From the NCBI RefSeq assembly GCF_041916975.1, contig NZ_JAYRYK010000001.1, forward strand, positions 1,364,001 through 1,428,000: a stretch of 64,000 bases of DNA, given 5' to 3'. Position numbers and translations under genes: made by a program. The notes under the pieces were generated by a model. It saw nothing but the letters and a program-made list of their open reading frames with translations. It ran no database searches and was not told where the DNA came from. The DNA is from Sphingosinicella sp041916975. GTDB taxonomy: Bacteria; Pseudomonadota; Alphaproteobacteria; Sphingomonadales; Sphingomonadaceae. Shown in pieces: positions 44,290 to 53,596 of the stretch (positions within the stretch are counted from its first letter, which is position 1; every line of letters begins with the position of its first letter).

Positions 44290-46437
44290 TCAGAATGAAA
44301 AGCCCAGTTCGACACCGAGCGTTCTGGGTGCGACCAACATCGTATAGTCGGTGCCGAGAAAATCGAACGACAGCTCCGAAGCGTCGTTATCGAAGATGTT
44401 CTTGCCCCAGAAGGTGAGCCGCCAGCGTCCCTCCGCGCCTTCGATACCGACCTGCGCATTCACGATCGTGCGCTTTTCGTGCAGATAGTTCGGATTGTTG
44501 AGCGAGGAAACGTAGGCACCGTCCCGATAAGAGATGTCGCCGCCCAGGAAGCCGGTCAGTTTAGCGCTGATCGGCTGCTCGTATCGGCCGGCAAGGCTCG
44601 CGGTCCAGCGCGGGGCGTTCTGCAAGCGGTTTCCGGAACAGGCCACCGGATCGCCCTCCCCGTCGACGCTGCACCCGAGATAGGTTCCATATTTCGCATC
44701 GGTATAGCCGATGCCGCCCATGATCGTGAGCTGATCCGTCGGCCGCGCGAACAGCTCGATTTCGAAGCCGTCGCTGTCCGCCGACGCCGCGTTGTTCACG
44801 ATGAAGGTCGTGCCGACGAGGCTCTGCTCCTGCTTGTCGGCATAATCGATGTGGAATGCCGCGATGTTGAGACGCACGCGATCGTTCATCCACGATGTCT
44901 TGAGGCCGATTTCATAGCTGTCGACGAACTCGGCGTTGAACGATAGATCGGACGGCGTGGTGCCGATGATCGTGGCATTGAACCCACCGGCCTTGTACCC
45001 GCGCGAGTAGCTCGCATACGCGAGGATGTCTTCGGTGGGCTTGTAATTTATGTACGCGTTGCCGGACCATTCGCCTTCGTCGGTCGAATTCCTGAGCGCC
45101 GGGACTTCGATGGCGATGCCGAGTATCGGCAGCAGAAACGCACCGGGTGAAAGCGTCTGCGCAAAGTCGAGATCCTTGTTCTCCGCCGTGTAGCGCAGCC
45201 CGCCGCCGACCGCGAGACGTTCGCTCAGATCGACCTCAATATTGCCGAAAAGCGCCCATGAGTCCGAATTGACGTCCGCCGTGGTGAAGGCTGTTTCCGG
45301 CGAGCCAAGCACATCGGCGCCAAGGTTGGCCGTGGTGATCGAGTCCAGCTCCTCGTGGAAGTAGTAGGCGCCAACAACATAGGAAAACGAGGCACTGGCC
45401 GGTGATTGCAGGCGGATTTCCTGGCTGAACTGCTCCTGCTTTTCGGTGCGCCCGGTGAAGGAGATATCAGCCACGCTGAAATCCTGATCGAGCAGCCCCT
45501 TGGTTTCATGCCTGCGCAGCGCCGAGATCGACACCAGGTTCGTCCATCCAAGGTCGGCGTCCACCCGCACCATACCGCCAAGCGACTCACGGCTGCCGAA
45601 CGATTCGAAATTTGTGCCGATGCGGCGCTTGGACACGGGATAAGGATCCGCCGCCGCGAGCGCGCCGCCGCGAATATCCATCATGGAATCGACGTTATCG
45701 TCCTCGTAATAATCCACGGCCGCGCGAATGCGCACGGTGTCGCTGGGCTCGAAAACAAAACTGGCGCGGGTGTTGATGGAGGATTGGCCGTTGTAGTCCG
45801 CACCCGTGGCAAAATCCTTCAGAAAGCCGTTGCGCTCCCTGACCTGGGCAGACAGGCTCGCCAGAAAGCCGTTCCCGCCGATCGGCCCGCTTATCCGGAA
45901 GCCGCCTTCGATCAGATCATATTCGCCGGCCGAAACCTGCGCCGAAGCCTGAAACGTATCGCTCGGCGCAAGCGTGGTGAGGCTGATCGCGCCGCCGATC
46001 GTATTGCGGCCGAACAGCGTGCCCTGTGGGCCGCGAAGCACTTCGACCCTTTGCAGATCGAAGATCGGGGTCACGAATGCGAACTGACGGCCGATATAGA
46101 CCTCATCGATATACATGCCGATGCCGGTTTCAAATCCGGGATTGTTGGATGTGGTTGAAAGACCGCGGATAGCGAACGTATCGCCGCCCTGACCGCCGCC
46201 CGAATTCACGACGTTGGGCAGGATACCCGCGATGTCGTCGACATTGGCGAGCTTCATGTCCTTGATCTGCTGAGCGCCGATCACCGAGATCGCGATCGGA
46301 ACGTCCTGCACGCTTTCCTCGCGTTTGCGCGCAGTGACGACGATCTCTTCCGAAACGGTCTGCGCCACTGCCGGCAGGGACATGGTCGCACCGGTGCAGC
46401 TTACAGCCAGAAGACAGAATTTGAGTGTACGTGACAT
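44290..46437 (-). CDS. TonB-dependent outer-membrane receptor of the nine-gene operon
   Basis: A 715-residue receptor with a signal peptide (MSRTLKFCLL to LPAVAQT), a TonB-box-like EEIVVTARKREESVQDVP, a plug with QRVEVLRGPQGTLFGRNTIGG, and a barrel ending GVELGFSF. GGGAGGGG precedes the ATG; the longer frame to 46605 runs into the thiolase gene. It sits between the thiolase and the beta-lactamase-fold hydrolase in one operon and should import that operon's substrate across the outer membrane. Confidence 0.93.
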   Translation of the reverse strand: MSRTLKFCLLAVSCTGATMSLPAVAQTVSEEIVVTARKREESVQDVPIAISVIGAQQIKDMKLANVDDIAGILPNVVNSGGGQGGDTFAIRGLSTTSNNPGFETGIGMYIDEVYIGRQFAFVTPIFDLQRVEVLRGPQGTLFGRNTIGGAISLTTLAPSDTFQASAQVSAGEYDLIEGGFRISGPIGGNGFLASLSAQVRERNGFLKDFATGADYNGQSSINTRASFVFEPSDTVRIRAAVDYYEDDNVDSMMDIRGGALAAADPYPVSKRRIGTNFESFGSRESLGGMVRVDADLGWTNLVSISALRRHETKGLLDQDFSVADISFTGRTEKQEQFSQEIRLQSPASASFSYVVGAYYFHEELDSITTANLGADVLGSPETAFTTADVNSDSWALFGNIEVDLSERLAVGGGLRYTAENKDLDFAQTLSPGAFLLPILGIAIEVPALRNSTDEGEWSGNAYINYKPTEDILAYASYSRGYKAGGFNATIIGTTPSDLSFNAEFVDSYEIGLKTSWMNDRVRLNIAAFHIDYADKQEQSLVGTTFIVNNAASADSDGFEIELFARPTDQLTIMGGIGYTDAKYGTYLGCSVDGEGDPVACSGNRLQNAPRWTASLAGRYEQPISAKLTGFLGGDISYRDGAYVSSLNNPNYLHEKRTIVNAQVGIEGAEGRWRLTFWGKNIFDNDASELSFDFLGTDYTMLVAPRTLGVELGFSF

Positions 46438-46475
46438 AAGTTTTCCCCTCCCATTTTTCCCGCGAACCTCCGCGG

Positions 46476-47654
46476 CTATATCGCTGCGTACGCCGTGACG
46501 ACGCAGGCCCCTCCCAATCCGAGATTGTGCTGAATCGCGCGCTTGGCGGCATCGACCTGACGCCGCTCCGCATTGCCGCGTAATTGCTCGACGAGTTCGA
46601 AACATTGCGCGAGGCCGGTCGCGCCGAGCGGGTGCCCCTTCGACAAAAGCCCGCCTGAAGGGTTCATTACCCAGGCGCCGCCATAGGTATTGTCTTCATC
46701 GCGCACGAGCTTTTCGGCTTCGCCTTCGCGGGCGAAACCGAGCGCTTCGTACATCACGAGTTCGTTGACGGTGAAGCAGTCGTGAAGCTCAACAACCTGC
46801 GCGTCGCGCGGGCCCCAGCCGGCCTGCTCATAAGCCTTCTGCGCGGCCGCCGCTGCCATCTTCGGGCCGATGAGCGCCAGCATACTATCCGTATCGAACA
46901 CATCGTCGTGATCGGTCTCGAGCGCCTGCCCGACGATCTCGACACGGGGTGTAAGCCCATGCCTGCGCGCGAACGCCTCCGTACACAGCACCGCCGCCGC
47001 GCCGCCACAGGTGGGCGGGCACGCCTGCAGCCGCGTGATCGGCGGACTGAGCGGCGGCGCGGCCATCACCTCTTCCAAGGTGATCGGCGTGCGAAACAGC
47101 GCCTTGGGATTGTTTGCCGCGTGCCGCCGCGCCTTCACCGCGATCTGCGCGAACGTTTCTGCCGACGCGCCATAGCGCTGCTGATATTCCTTGCCCGCAT
47201 AGCCGTAGAATTCGGGCAGATACGCGCCATCCGTCTGGCCACCGGCGGCGGCGAGCTTTTCAAGATGCCGACCGAGCGGCACCGGACGATCGCCATAGGC
47301 CATCAGGATCGGCCCCGCCGCCATCTGATCGAACCCCACCGCCAGCGCGCATTCCGCCTGACCCGAGAGGATCGCCTGCCGGGCCAGAAAAAGCGCTGTG
47401 GATCCCGTGGCGCAGGAATTGGTGACGTTGAAGATCGGCACGCCGATGAGGCCAAGCAGATAGATCGCGCGCTGACCCGCCACGGAGTCGCCGAACACAT
47501 AGCCGGCATAGACGTGCTCAATATCCCGGTAGCCGATCCCCGCATCCGTGATCGCGGCAAGCGCGGCATCCCTGCCGAGTTCGGTGTAATCGGGACTCCT
47601 TCCGGGCTTGTAAAAGTCCGTCATGCCCACGCCTGCGACCAGCACTCTCGTCAT
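46476..47654 (-). CDS. SCPx/lipid-transfer-type thiolase
   Basis: A 392-residue thiolase-fold protein of the sterol-carrier-protein-X group. The acylated cysteine is Cys81 in VTNSCATGST; other marks are LHDCFTVNE, NPSGGLLSKGHPLGATG and LGLGGACVVT. Such enzymes cleave 3-ketoacyl-CoA, often with branched or sterol side chains; some relatives act as aldolases with a DUF35 partner, which is not seen next door. It lies 24 bp after the CocE-type gene and 38 bp before the receptor gene. Confidence 0.92.
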   Translation of the reverse strand: MTRVLVAGVGMTDFYKPGRSPDYTELGRDAALAAITDAGIGYRDIEHVYAGYVFGDSVAGQRAIYLLGLIGVPIFNVTNSCATGSTALFLARQAILSGQAECALAVGFDQMAAGPILMAYGDRPVPLGRHLEKLAAAGGQTDGAYLPEFYGYAGKEYQQRYGASAETFAQIAVKARRHAANNPKALFRTPITLEEVMAAPPLSPPITRLQACPPTCGGAAAVLCTEAFARRHGLTPRVEIVGQALETDHDDVFDTDSMLALIGPKMAAAAAQKAYEQAGWGPRDAQVVELHDCFTVNELVMYEALGFAREGEAEKLVRDEDNTYGGAWVMNPSGGLLSKGHPLGATGLAQCFELVEQLRGNAERRQVDAAKRAIQHNLGLGGACVVTAYAAI

Positions 47655-47678
47655 AACGGATCTCCTTCTTCGCCCCTC

Positions 47679-49508
47679 TCAGAGGCCTTGTGTTTCGCCA
47701 GCCGCCCCGCTCGACCAGGGGCGCAGTGGAATATCGATGAAGCTTGCGTCGGCGCCGCCGACATCGAGGCTCCAGATCGGATCGCCCGAGGTCGGATAGC
47801 GCGCGAATGTGTCCCGATCCGCGCCCGCCAGCAGCAGCACCAGCCGATCCCCGGCTGCGATGCGCGCTGCTACCGGGAATGCATCGAAGACGACGTGCGC
47901 CATTTCTCCGGGCACCATCGGCTGGACATCCGTGCGTCGGAACGAGCGCTCCAGCGCGCCGCCCTCTTCACGCACGCGCCGATGCAGCACGCGGAGCATC
48001 CCTTCCGTGAGATAGATCAAGCGGCCGCCTGGGCGCTGAACGGCGAGATAGGCGAACACCGCCCCGTCTTCATGCGTTGAGCTCAGCGTCAAGGCGATGC
48101 GCGGTGCACCTGCGAGCTCAAAATCCTGCGTGAATGGGGCGGAGGTGAAACGTGCCAGCGATGCATCTTTGTGGGGCCAGCCCGCGTAATCGGGAATGAC
48201 ACCGGTGTTGGCGGTCCAGCGATTGGCCGCCCCCGTCGTCGCATTGAAATCGACTTTGTATGAAGCCGTGGTCTCCGATGCGTCGGGTTCGTCGCGCAGA
48301 TCGCTCTCACCGAGATAGAAGCGACGTGGTTCGACACCGGCGGGCGGCCACACCGGGGTTTGCCGCCACGCATCGGACCCTAGGATCGCGTATCGGATCG
48401 AGCGTGTCGCCGAGCCGGCAAGCGCACGGTCTGCGAAATCCGCGAGAAGCTCGAATTGCCGCTGCACCGAGGGAACCGGCTGCTGCGGTTGCGGCTTGAA
48501 CGGATCGGCGCCAGCGTAAGCACCATGCGATGCCGCGGTGATGCGCACCTCCACCGGCACGCCTTTCGAAAGCGCGAAACGCTCCAGCGCCGATTGTGCG
48601 GTGCCGGCATCGAGCCAGCTGCCCCACACCTGCGCCGGAACACCGGCAGCGCGCACAGCGTCTGCGCGCGCGACTGTCCCCATGCCGGCGATGGAGAAAT
48701 TCCGTCCGGGCAGCGGATCGTCCGCGTAGGTGACACCGAGCAGATCGATATCGAGCCGCGCATTGGCAAGGTGGTCGCGCAGCGCCGTGCGCGCTTGCAC
48801 GAAACGGTCATCGCCATCGACCGGTCCGATGTGGATCATACCGGCACAGGCGGCCGCGTCGGCGATGCAGGCCACGCTGCGATCTCTGCCCGCAACGGCC
48901 GAACCCCAAAGATCGCGCATCATCGCGTTGGCGACTCCGCCCGGGAAGAACAGGTGGCGATAAGGATCGCTTTCGGCGGAGCGCACGATCGCGGCGCGGA
49001 TCGCAGGCTCGCCCAGCGTCGTGCCGAGATCGGCGGTATCGGCGCTGTACGAGAGCCCCATCAGCACGACCGCGCCGTTGCTCCAGCTTTGCGAAGCGGC
49101 CCAGCGGCTGATCGCGCCGACATCCGCGATCTCGGTATCGCTGAGTTCCGCCTCGCGCACGCCGCTCGACACGCCGCTGCCTGCGGAATCGAACACAACG
49201 AGCGCATAGCCGCGCTGCGTCCATTCGTTGGCGAAGTGCGCTTTCACTTCGCCGCGGCGGCCATAGCGGCTGCTCACCACCAGCGTCGGCACGCGTTCGT
49301 TCGCCGCGTGCCGGGGAAGATAGAGATCGACCGCAAGGCGGTCGCCGCCGGAGCCTTTGACGTAGAGCGATTGCGCGCGCGCAGGGAGGTCCGCCGAGGG
49401 ATGATCGGCATGTCGCACAACCGGCCCGGCGACCTGCGCGCACGCAGATATGGCCGCGAGGGCAAGCGCGCTCGCCATCATGAGGGAAAGGGAGCGGACG
49501 CCGCGCAT
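47679..49508 (-). CDS. CocE/NonD-family hydrolase, predicted lipoprotein
   Basis: A 609-residue hydrolase of the X-Pro dipeptidyl-peptidase (S15)/cocaine esterase family. The leader ends in a lipobox ISAC with Cys23, so it is probably membrane-anchored and exported. The alpha/beta core has VVSSRYGRRG (oxyanion Tyr), VVFDSAGSGVSSG, and the nucleophile Ser153 in LMGLSYSAD, where the family more often shows GxSYxG. The likely catalytic His is in ASHGAYAG. The C-terminal jelly-roll domain (about 400-600) has GAPRIALTLSSTHEDGAVFAYL-type sequence, split here for length. Family members cleave esters, amides or alpha-amino acid esters. It starts 2 bases after the acyl-CoA synthetase stop. Confidence 0.88.
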   Translation of the reverse strand: MRGVRSLSLMMASALALAAISACAQVAGPVVRHADHPSADLPARAQSLYVKGSGGDRLAVDLYLPRHAANERVPTLVVSSRYGRRGEVKAHFANEWTQRGYALVVFDSAGSGVSSGVREAELSDTEIADVGAISRWAASQSWSNGAVVLMGLSYSADTADLGTTLGEPAIRAAIVRSAESDPYRHLFFPGGVANAMMRDLWGSAVAGRDRSVACIADAAACAGMIHIGPVDGDDRFVQARTALRDHLANARLDIDLLGVTYADDPLPGRNFSIAGMGTVARADAVRAAGVPAQVWGSWLDAGTAQSALERFALSKGVPVEVRITAASHGAYAGADPFKPQPQQPVPSVQRQFELLADFADRALAGSATRSIRYAILGSDAWRQTPVWPPAGVEPRRFYLGESDLRDEPDASETTASYKVDFNATTGAANRWTANTGVIPDYAGWPHKDASLARFTSAPFTQDFELAGAPRIALTLSSTHEDGAVFAYLAVQRPGGRLIYLTEGMLRVLHRRVREEGGALERSFRRTDVQPMVPGEMAHVVFDAFPVAARIAAGDRLVLLLAGADRDTFARYPTSGDPIWSLDVGGADASFIDIPLRPWSSGAAGETQGL

Positions 49509-49510
49509 CT

Positions 49511-51073
49511 TCAGTTCACCAGGCGTTCGGCGCTCGCCCAATAGCGGGCGCGGAGTGCTTTCTTGTCGGGCTTGCCGAGCGGCGTCAGCGGCAACTCGGC
49601 GACGAATTCCACGCGCTTGGGCGCACACAGCGTCCCCTTGGCGTCGCGCACGCACGCGATCAGAGCGGCGGCATCGGCAAAGTCCGCGCGTCGCGGCACG
49701 ACGACAGCCATCACCGCCTCGCCCCACTTCTCGTCCGGCGTCGCCACCACGGCGGCAATCGAGACTTCGGGATGGCGGTTCAGCACTTCCTCGATTTCGC
49801 GCGGAATCACATTGAAGCCGCCCGAGATGATCAGGTCCTTTTTTCGGTCCTCGATGAAGAGGAAGCCGTTCTCGTCCATCCGCCCCATATCGCCGGTGCG
49901 CAGCCAGCCGCCGCCCATCGCTTCGTCGGTCGCGTCGGGTCGATTCCAGTAGCCTTCCATCACCAGCGGACCGCGCACGCAGATCTCGCCGATTTCGCCC
50001 GGCGGCACCGGATCGAGATTGTCGTCCATCAGCGCCACCGACGTCGCGGCGCTCGGAAACCCGCACGACTTCAGCATGTGCGGGCGCGTGAGATCGTGAT
50101 CGGCCTTGCCGAGCACGCTGATAATGTTCGGGCATTCGATCTGGCCGTACACCTGCACGAAAATTTGACCGAAAGCCTCGATGGCCTTGGCGAGCTTCGC
50201 CGGCGACATCGGCGAGGCGCCGTAAACCAGCGTCTGCAGCGGGCCCGCTCCGCGCTCCCAGATCTCCGGCCGATCGAGGAGCACATAGATCATCGTCGGT
50301 ACAAGGAAGGTCGACGTGATGCGATGCGTGTGCAGTTCGTCCACGAACCGCACAGGATCGAACTTGGCGCGTAGCACGAGTTCACCGCCGCGCAGCAGCG
50401 TGGGAAGAATGAACAGGAACGACGCATGACTGATCGGCGTCACTGCGAGAAAGCGCATCTCCTGCGGCAATTCGCATTCGCTCGTCTGCAGCAGCAGATT
50501 GGTCACGAGCGAACGGTTCTTGTGCACGACGCCTTTCGGCCGCCCGGTGGTGCCGCCGGTATAAACGACGAACGCGGGCGTATCGCCGCCCGCCACCGCC
50601 TGCAGCGGCGCGGGTTCAGCCGTTTCCGCCGCGGCTTCGATGCTCGGCGCATAGTCCTGCCCGCCGAACGACATCGTGCGCACGCCGGGGCACTGCGCCG
50701 CCACCTCGCGGCCGTGCTGCGCGAAGTGGCGATCGTCGACCAGGAAAAGATCGATATTCGCGTCCTGAAGCGCGAACGCATGATCCTCCACATTCGCCTT
50801 GGGATGGAGCGGCGTGTAGCGCATACCGAGCATCAGCCCGGCCGCGAGCGCGACGACCGCTTCAACGCGATTGGCGGAGAGCAGAGAAAACGCGCTGCCC
50901 GGCTTCATCCCCGCGGCAAGATAGGCACCGGCGTAGCGACGCATGTGCTCGCCCATCTCGCGATAGGTCATGGCGCCGTGATCGTCGCTGAGCGCCACCC
51001 GATCGCCGAAGCGGCGCACAGCGCGCACGAACAGTTCGCCTAGCGTGTTGGAGGTGTGGATATCGTCGTTCAT
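49511..51073 (-). CDS. AMP-forming acyl-CoA synthetase
   Basis: A 520-residue enzyme of the ANL superfamily that activates an acid to its CoA ester through an acyl-AMP. The P-loop is VYTGGTTGRPKGVVHK, the adenine region includes VYGQIECPN, and the hinge/C-terminal domain has GWLRTGDMGRMDENGFLFIEDRKKD and the final catalytic Lys in PLTPLGKPDKKALR. The ATG at 51073 overlaps the aminotransferase stop by 4 bases; the longer frame is shadow. It should load the deaminated or hydrolysed acid for beta-oxidation by the thiolase and PaaG-like proteins in the same operon. Confidence 0.93.
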   Translation of the reverse strand: MNDDIHTSNTLGELFVRAVRRFGDRVALSDDHGAMTYREMGEHMRRYAGAYLAAGMKPGSAFSLLSANRVEAVVALAAGLMLGMRYTPLHPKANVEDHAFALQDANIDLFLVDDRHFAQHGREVAAQCPGVRTMSFGGQDYAPSIEAAAETAEPAPLQAVAGGDTPAFVVYTGGTTGRPKGVVHKNRSLVTNLLLQTSECELPQEMRFLAVTPISHASFLFILPTLLRGGELVLRAKFDPVRFVDELHTHRITSTFLVPTMIYVLLDRPEIWERGAGPLQTLVYGASPMSPAKLAKAIEAFGQIFVQVYGQIECPNIISVLGKADHDLTRPHMLKSCGFPSAATSVALMDDNLDPVPPGEIGEICVRGPLVMEGYWNRPDATDEAMGGGWLRTGDMGRMDENGFLFIEDRKKDLIISGGFNVIPREIEEVLNRHPEVSIAAVVATPDEKWGEAVMAVVVPRRADFADAAALIACVRDAKGTLCAPKRVEFVAELPLTPLGKPDKKALRARYWASAERLVN

Positions 51074-52419
51074 GAGGCTGTCCCGTCGAGGCTGCGCTCG
51101 AATGCGCCCAGGGCATCGTCGATGATGTCGACGAGCCGATCGATATCCGCGCGCGTCGAGATCAGCGGCGGGCACACCATGAACCACTCGCCGAACTGCC
51201 CCCCGCCCGTGCGCCGATGCAGCATGGCGAGCCCGCGCTCCATCATCAGATGCTCGATCCGCGCGGGCGCATTCAGTTCAAACGGATAAGATTGTCTGGT
51301 GTCCTGATCGGCGACGATTTCGATCGCGAGCTGCAACCCGCGCCCGCGAATATCGCCGAGGGATCGCCGCCGCTTCTGCACGGCCCTCAGCTGATCTTCG
51401 AGATAGACGCCTGCCGCCGCACTCTTCGTCACGAGATCGCTTTGCACCAATTCGTCCAGAACCGCGCAACCGATCGCGCAGCCCATCGGGTTGGCGACAT
51501 AGGTGTGGCCGTGCGCGAAGCCGCCCATGGCGCGCAGTTCGTCCACCAGCGCCGAAGAGGTCACCAGCGCGCTGATCGGCGCATAACCGGACCCCAATCC
51601 CTTGCCCATGGTGAGTATGTCGGGCGCGGCGCCCGGGAAATAGTGCGAGGCGAGGAATTTGCCGCAGCGCCCCGCACCACTCATGATTTCGTCGTGGATC
51701 AGCAGCACGCCGTGGCGATCGCAGATTTCGCGGATGCGCCGATAATAGCGATCCGGCGAAACCAGCGCGCCGGTGGATGTGCCCCCGACGAGTTCGACGA
51801 TGAAGGCCAGCACCGTCTCCGGCCCTTCGCGCCTGATCGCCTCTTCGAGCGCTTCGGCGCAATAATCGACGTAGGAATCCGCGTCGAAGCCTTCCGGCGT
51901 GCGATAGATGATCGGCGCCGGGATTTTCGGCATCGGCACCATCATCGGCCCGAACAATTTCTCCATCACCGGATCGCCGGTGACGCCGAGCGCCCCGAGC
52001 GTTGCACCGTGATAGGATGGCATCCGGCTGATGACCTTATGACGGCTTGCCTCTCCGCGCGCGATGGCGAGCTGCCGCGCGAACTTCAGCGCTGCTTCCG
52101 TTGCCTCCGAGCCGCCATTGAGGAAATAAGCGGAATCGAATTTGCCTCCGCAGAGTTCGGCCAGCCGGCGCACCAGTTCCTCATCGGGCCGGCTTTCCCA
52201 GATGCGGGCGTATGCGAACGTGATATTTTCCATCTGCGCGCGCATGGCGGTGAGCACCCGCGGATGGCTGTGGCCGAGCGCGGTCACCACGGCGCCGGAC
52301 GAACCATCGAGATAGGCCTTCCCGTCCTTGTCGAAGATGTAGACGCCTTCCCCACGCACCGCGATGGGGAATGAAGGCGTGCCCGGCGGCGAGATAAATC
52401 CTTGTGCCGACAGGCGCAT
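51070..52419 (-). CDS. Class III aminotransferase
   Basis: A 449-residue PLP enzyme of class III (omega-amino acid:pyruvate/ornithine type). Marks are LDGSSGAVVTALGHSHPRV, NGGSEATEAALK, PSYHGATLGAL, Asp243 in LLIHDEIMSGAGRCG (PLP pyridine partner) and Lys273 in LTMGKGLGSGYAP. It moves an amino group, often from a terminal amine, to a keto acid. The start MRLSAQGFIS overlaps the symporter stop by one base (TGATG). With the DauA-like enzyme it gives the operon two ways to remove nitrogen. Confidence 0.93.
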   Translation of the reverse strand: MRLSAQGFISPPGTPSFPIAVRGEGVYIFDKDGKAYLDGSSGAVVTALGHSHPRVLTAMRAQMENITFAYARIWESRPDEELVRRLAELCGGKFDSAYFLNGGSEATEAALKFARQLAIARGEASRHKVISRMPSYHGATLGALGVTGDPVMEKLFGPMMVPMPKIPAPIIYRTPEGFDADSYVDYCAEALEEAIRREGPETVLAFIVELVGGTSTGALVSPDRYYRRIREICDRHGVLLIHDEIMSGAGRCGKFLASHYFPGAAPDILTMGKGLGSGYAPISALVTSSALVDELRAMGGFAHGHTYVANPMGCAIGCAVLDELVQSDLVTKSAAAGVYLEDQLRAVQKRRRSLGDIRGRGLQLAIEIVADQDTRQSYPFELNAPARIEHLMMERGLAMLHRRTGGGQFGEWFMVCPPLISTRADIDRLVDIIDDALGAFERSLDGTAS

Positions 52420-53324
52420 CAGTTCGGTTCCTTGAATGAGGAAAGATCGGCCTGGAGCTGGCGCCCGGCACGGTCTGCCAGAAAGCGCTCGATACCGATG
52501 TAGGCCATGCCAACGGCGAACCCCGTGGCGGAGTTGAGAATCAGCGGCAGCGCCATCGCGGGCTGCGCGAGCAGCGAAGTGACGATGAAGATCGCCAGGC
52601 CTTCCTGCCGGATGGCATGTTCGCACACGATGGCGGTGCGTTCGGCGCGCGCCACGGAAAAGAGGCGCGCGAACAGGAATCCGGTGGCGACCATGATCAG
52701 ATTGAGCGCCAGCACGGCGGGCCAAACGAGCGCGACAGCCTCCACGAAGGTCTCGCGCTGCTGCCACATCAGCAGCAGAAAGATCGCGATAATGACGACC
52801 GCCGCGATATGGCGCAGCGGCGCCTCGATCGCATCGCGCACGCGGGGCAGATGCGCCCGCACAAGCATACCAAGCGCCACTGGCAGCAGCGAGATACGCG
52901 CCACCGAGACGATCGCCTCCAGCGGTGAAATGGAAACGTGTTCGGCGCCGCCCATGAAGATGGCGTAACCAAGGGCCAGCCACAGCGGCGCGAGTACGCC
53001 ATAGGCGACCGATCCTGCCGCGGTCATCGAAATCGAGAGCGCCAGATCGCCGCGCCCCCAGAAGGTCAACAGGTTAGAGAGCGTGCCGCCGGGGCAGGTC
53101 GCGATAAGATAGATGCCGACCGCGAGCACAGGCGCCGCCCCGCTCAGGTGCGCAACGCCAACGCCGATCGCAGGCACGATCACGAGCAGACACGGCAGTG
53201 CTACGAGCAGCGCCTTGGGCTGACGCACGATACGTACGAAGTCGTCCAGCCTGAGCGCCAGCCCGAGCGAGAACATCATGGCCGCCAGAGCGATCGGCAG
53301 AACGAGGTCGTAGACTATCACCAC
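52419..53324 (-). CDS. Bile acid:sodium symporter (BASS/SBF)-family transporter
   Basis: A 301-residue inner-membrane protein with nine to ten hydrophobic helices. The family core is ATCPGGTLSNLLTFWGRGDLALS-like sequence near residues 80-105 and the crossover EHAIRQEGLAIFI near 225-240. BASS proteins import organic anions with sodium: bile acids, pyruvate, pantothenate and others. The GTG at 53324 is chosen, with GAGGGG 9 bases upstream; the longer frame is shadow over the divergent promoter. It is the first gene of the nine-gene minus operon and diverges from the Rieske oxygenase gene. Confidence 0.9.
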   Translation of the reverse strand: MVIVYDLVLPIALAAMMFSLGLALRLDDFVRIVRQPKALLVALPCLLVIVPAIGVGVAHLSGAAPVLAVGIYLIATCPGGTLSNLLTFWGRGDLALSISMTAAGSVAYGVLAPLWLALGYAIFMGGAEHVSISPLEAIVSVARISLLPVALGMLVRAHLPRVRDAIEAPLRHIAAVVIIAIFLLLMWQQRETFVEAVALVWPAVLALNLIMVATGFLFARLFSVARAERTAIVCEHAIRQEGLAIFIVTSLLAQPAMALPLILNSATGFAVGMAYIGIERFLADRAGRQLQADLSSFKEPN

Positions 53325-53596
53325 GGGCGTAGGCCCCTCACGGTGACCACCAAGGGCCTGCCACTCCACCTCGCCCGTCTCTGGAAACGCAAGGAAAGCG
53401 GCGGAAAGTGTCGCTTGATGCTGTTCATCGCCCCCAATGCCCCTCTTGCATTTTTTATACTCATACCTCATCCTCACATTTAAGCAAATGGTATAAAGCG
53501 GGTGGGACGCTGACGTGTCGTGGGGCCAAGCACCCTGCCGTTGACCGCGCGGACGCGGCCCAAGCTGCACCCACGCGAAGCAAGGGGAGAGCTGCG
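53325..53596. promoter_or_regulatory. Divergent promoter region, BASS operon and Rieske oxygenase
   Basis: A 272-base gap between outward-facing genes. Most is GC-rich, but about 53445-53495 is clearly AT-rich (TTGCATTTTTTATACTC, then TAAGCAAATGGTATAAAG), as expected for promoter cores. TATAC and GTATA lie about 35 bases apart in mirrored orientation, which fits two opposed -10-like elements. No clear palindrome was found. Confidence 0.45.
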
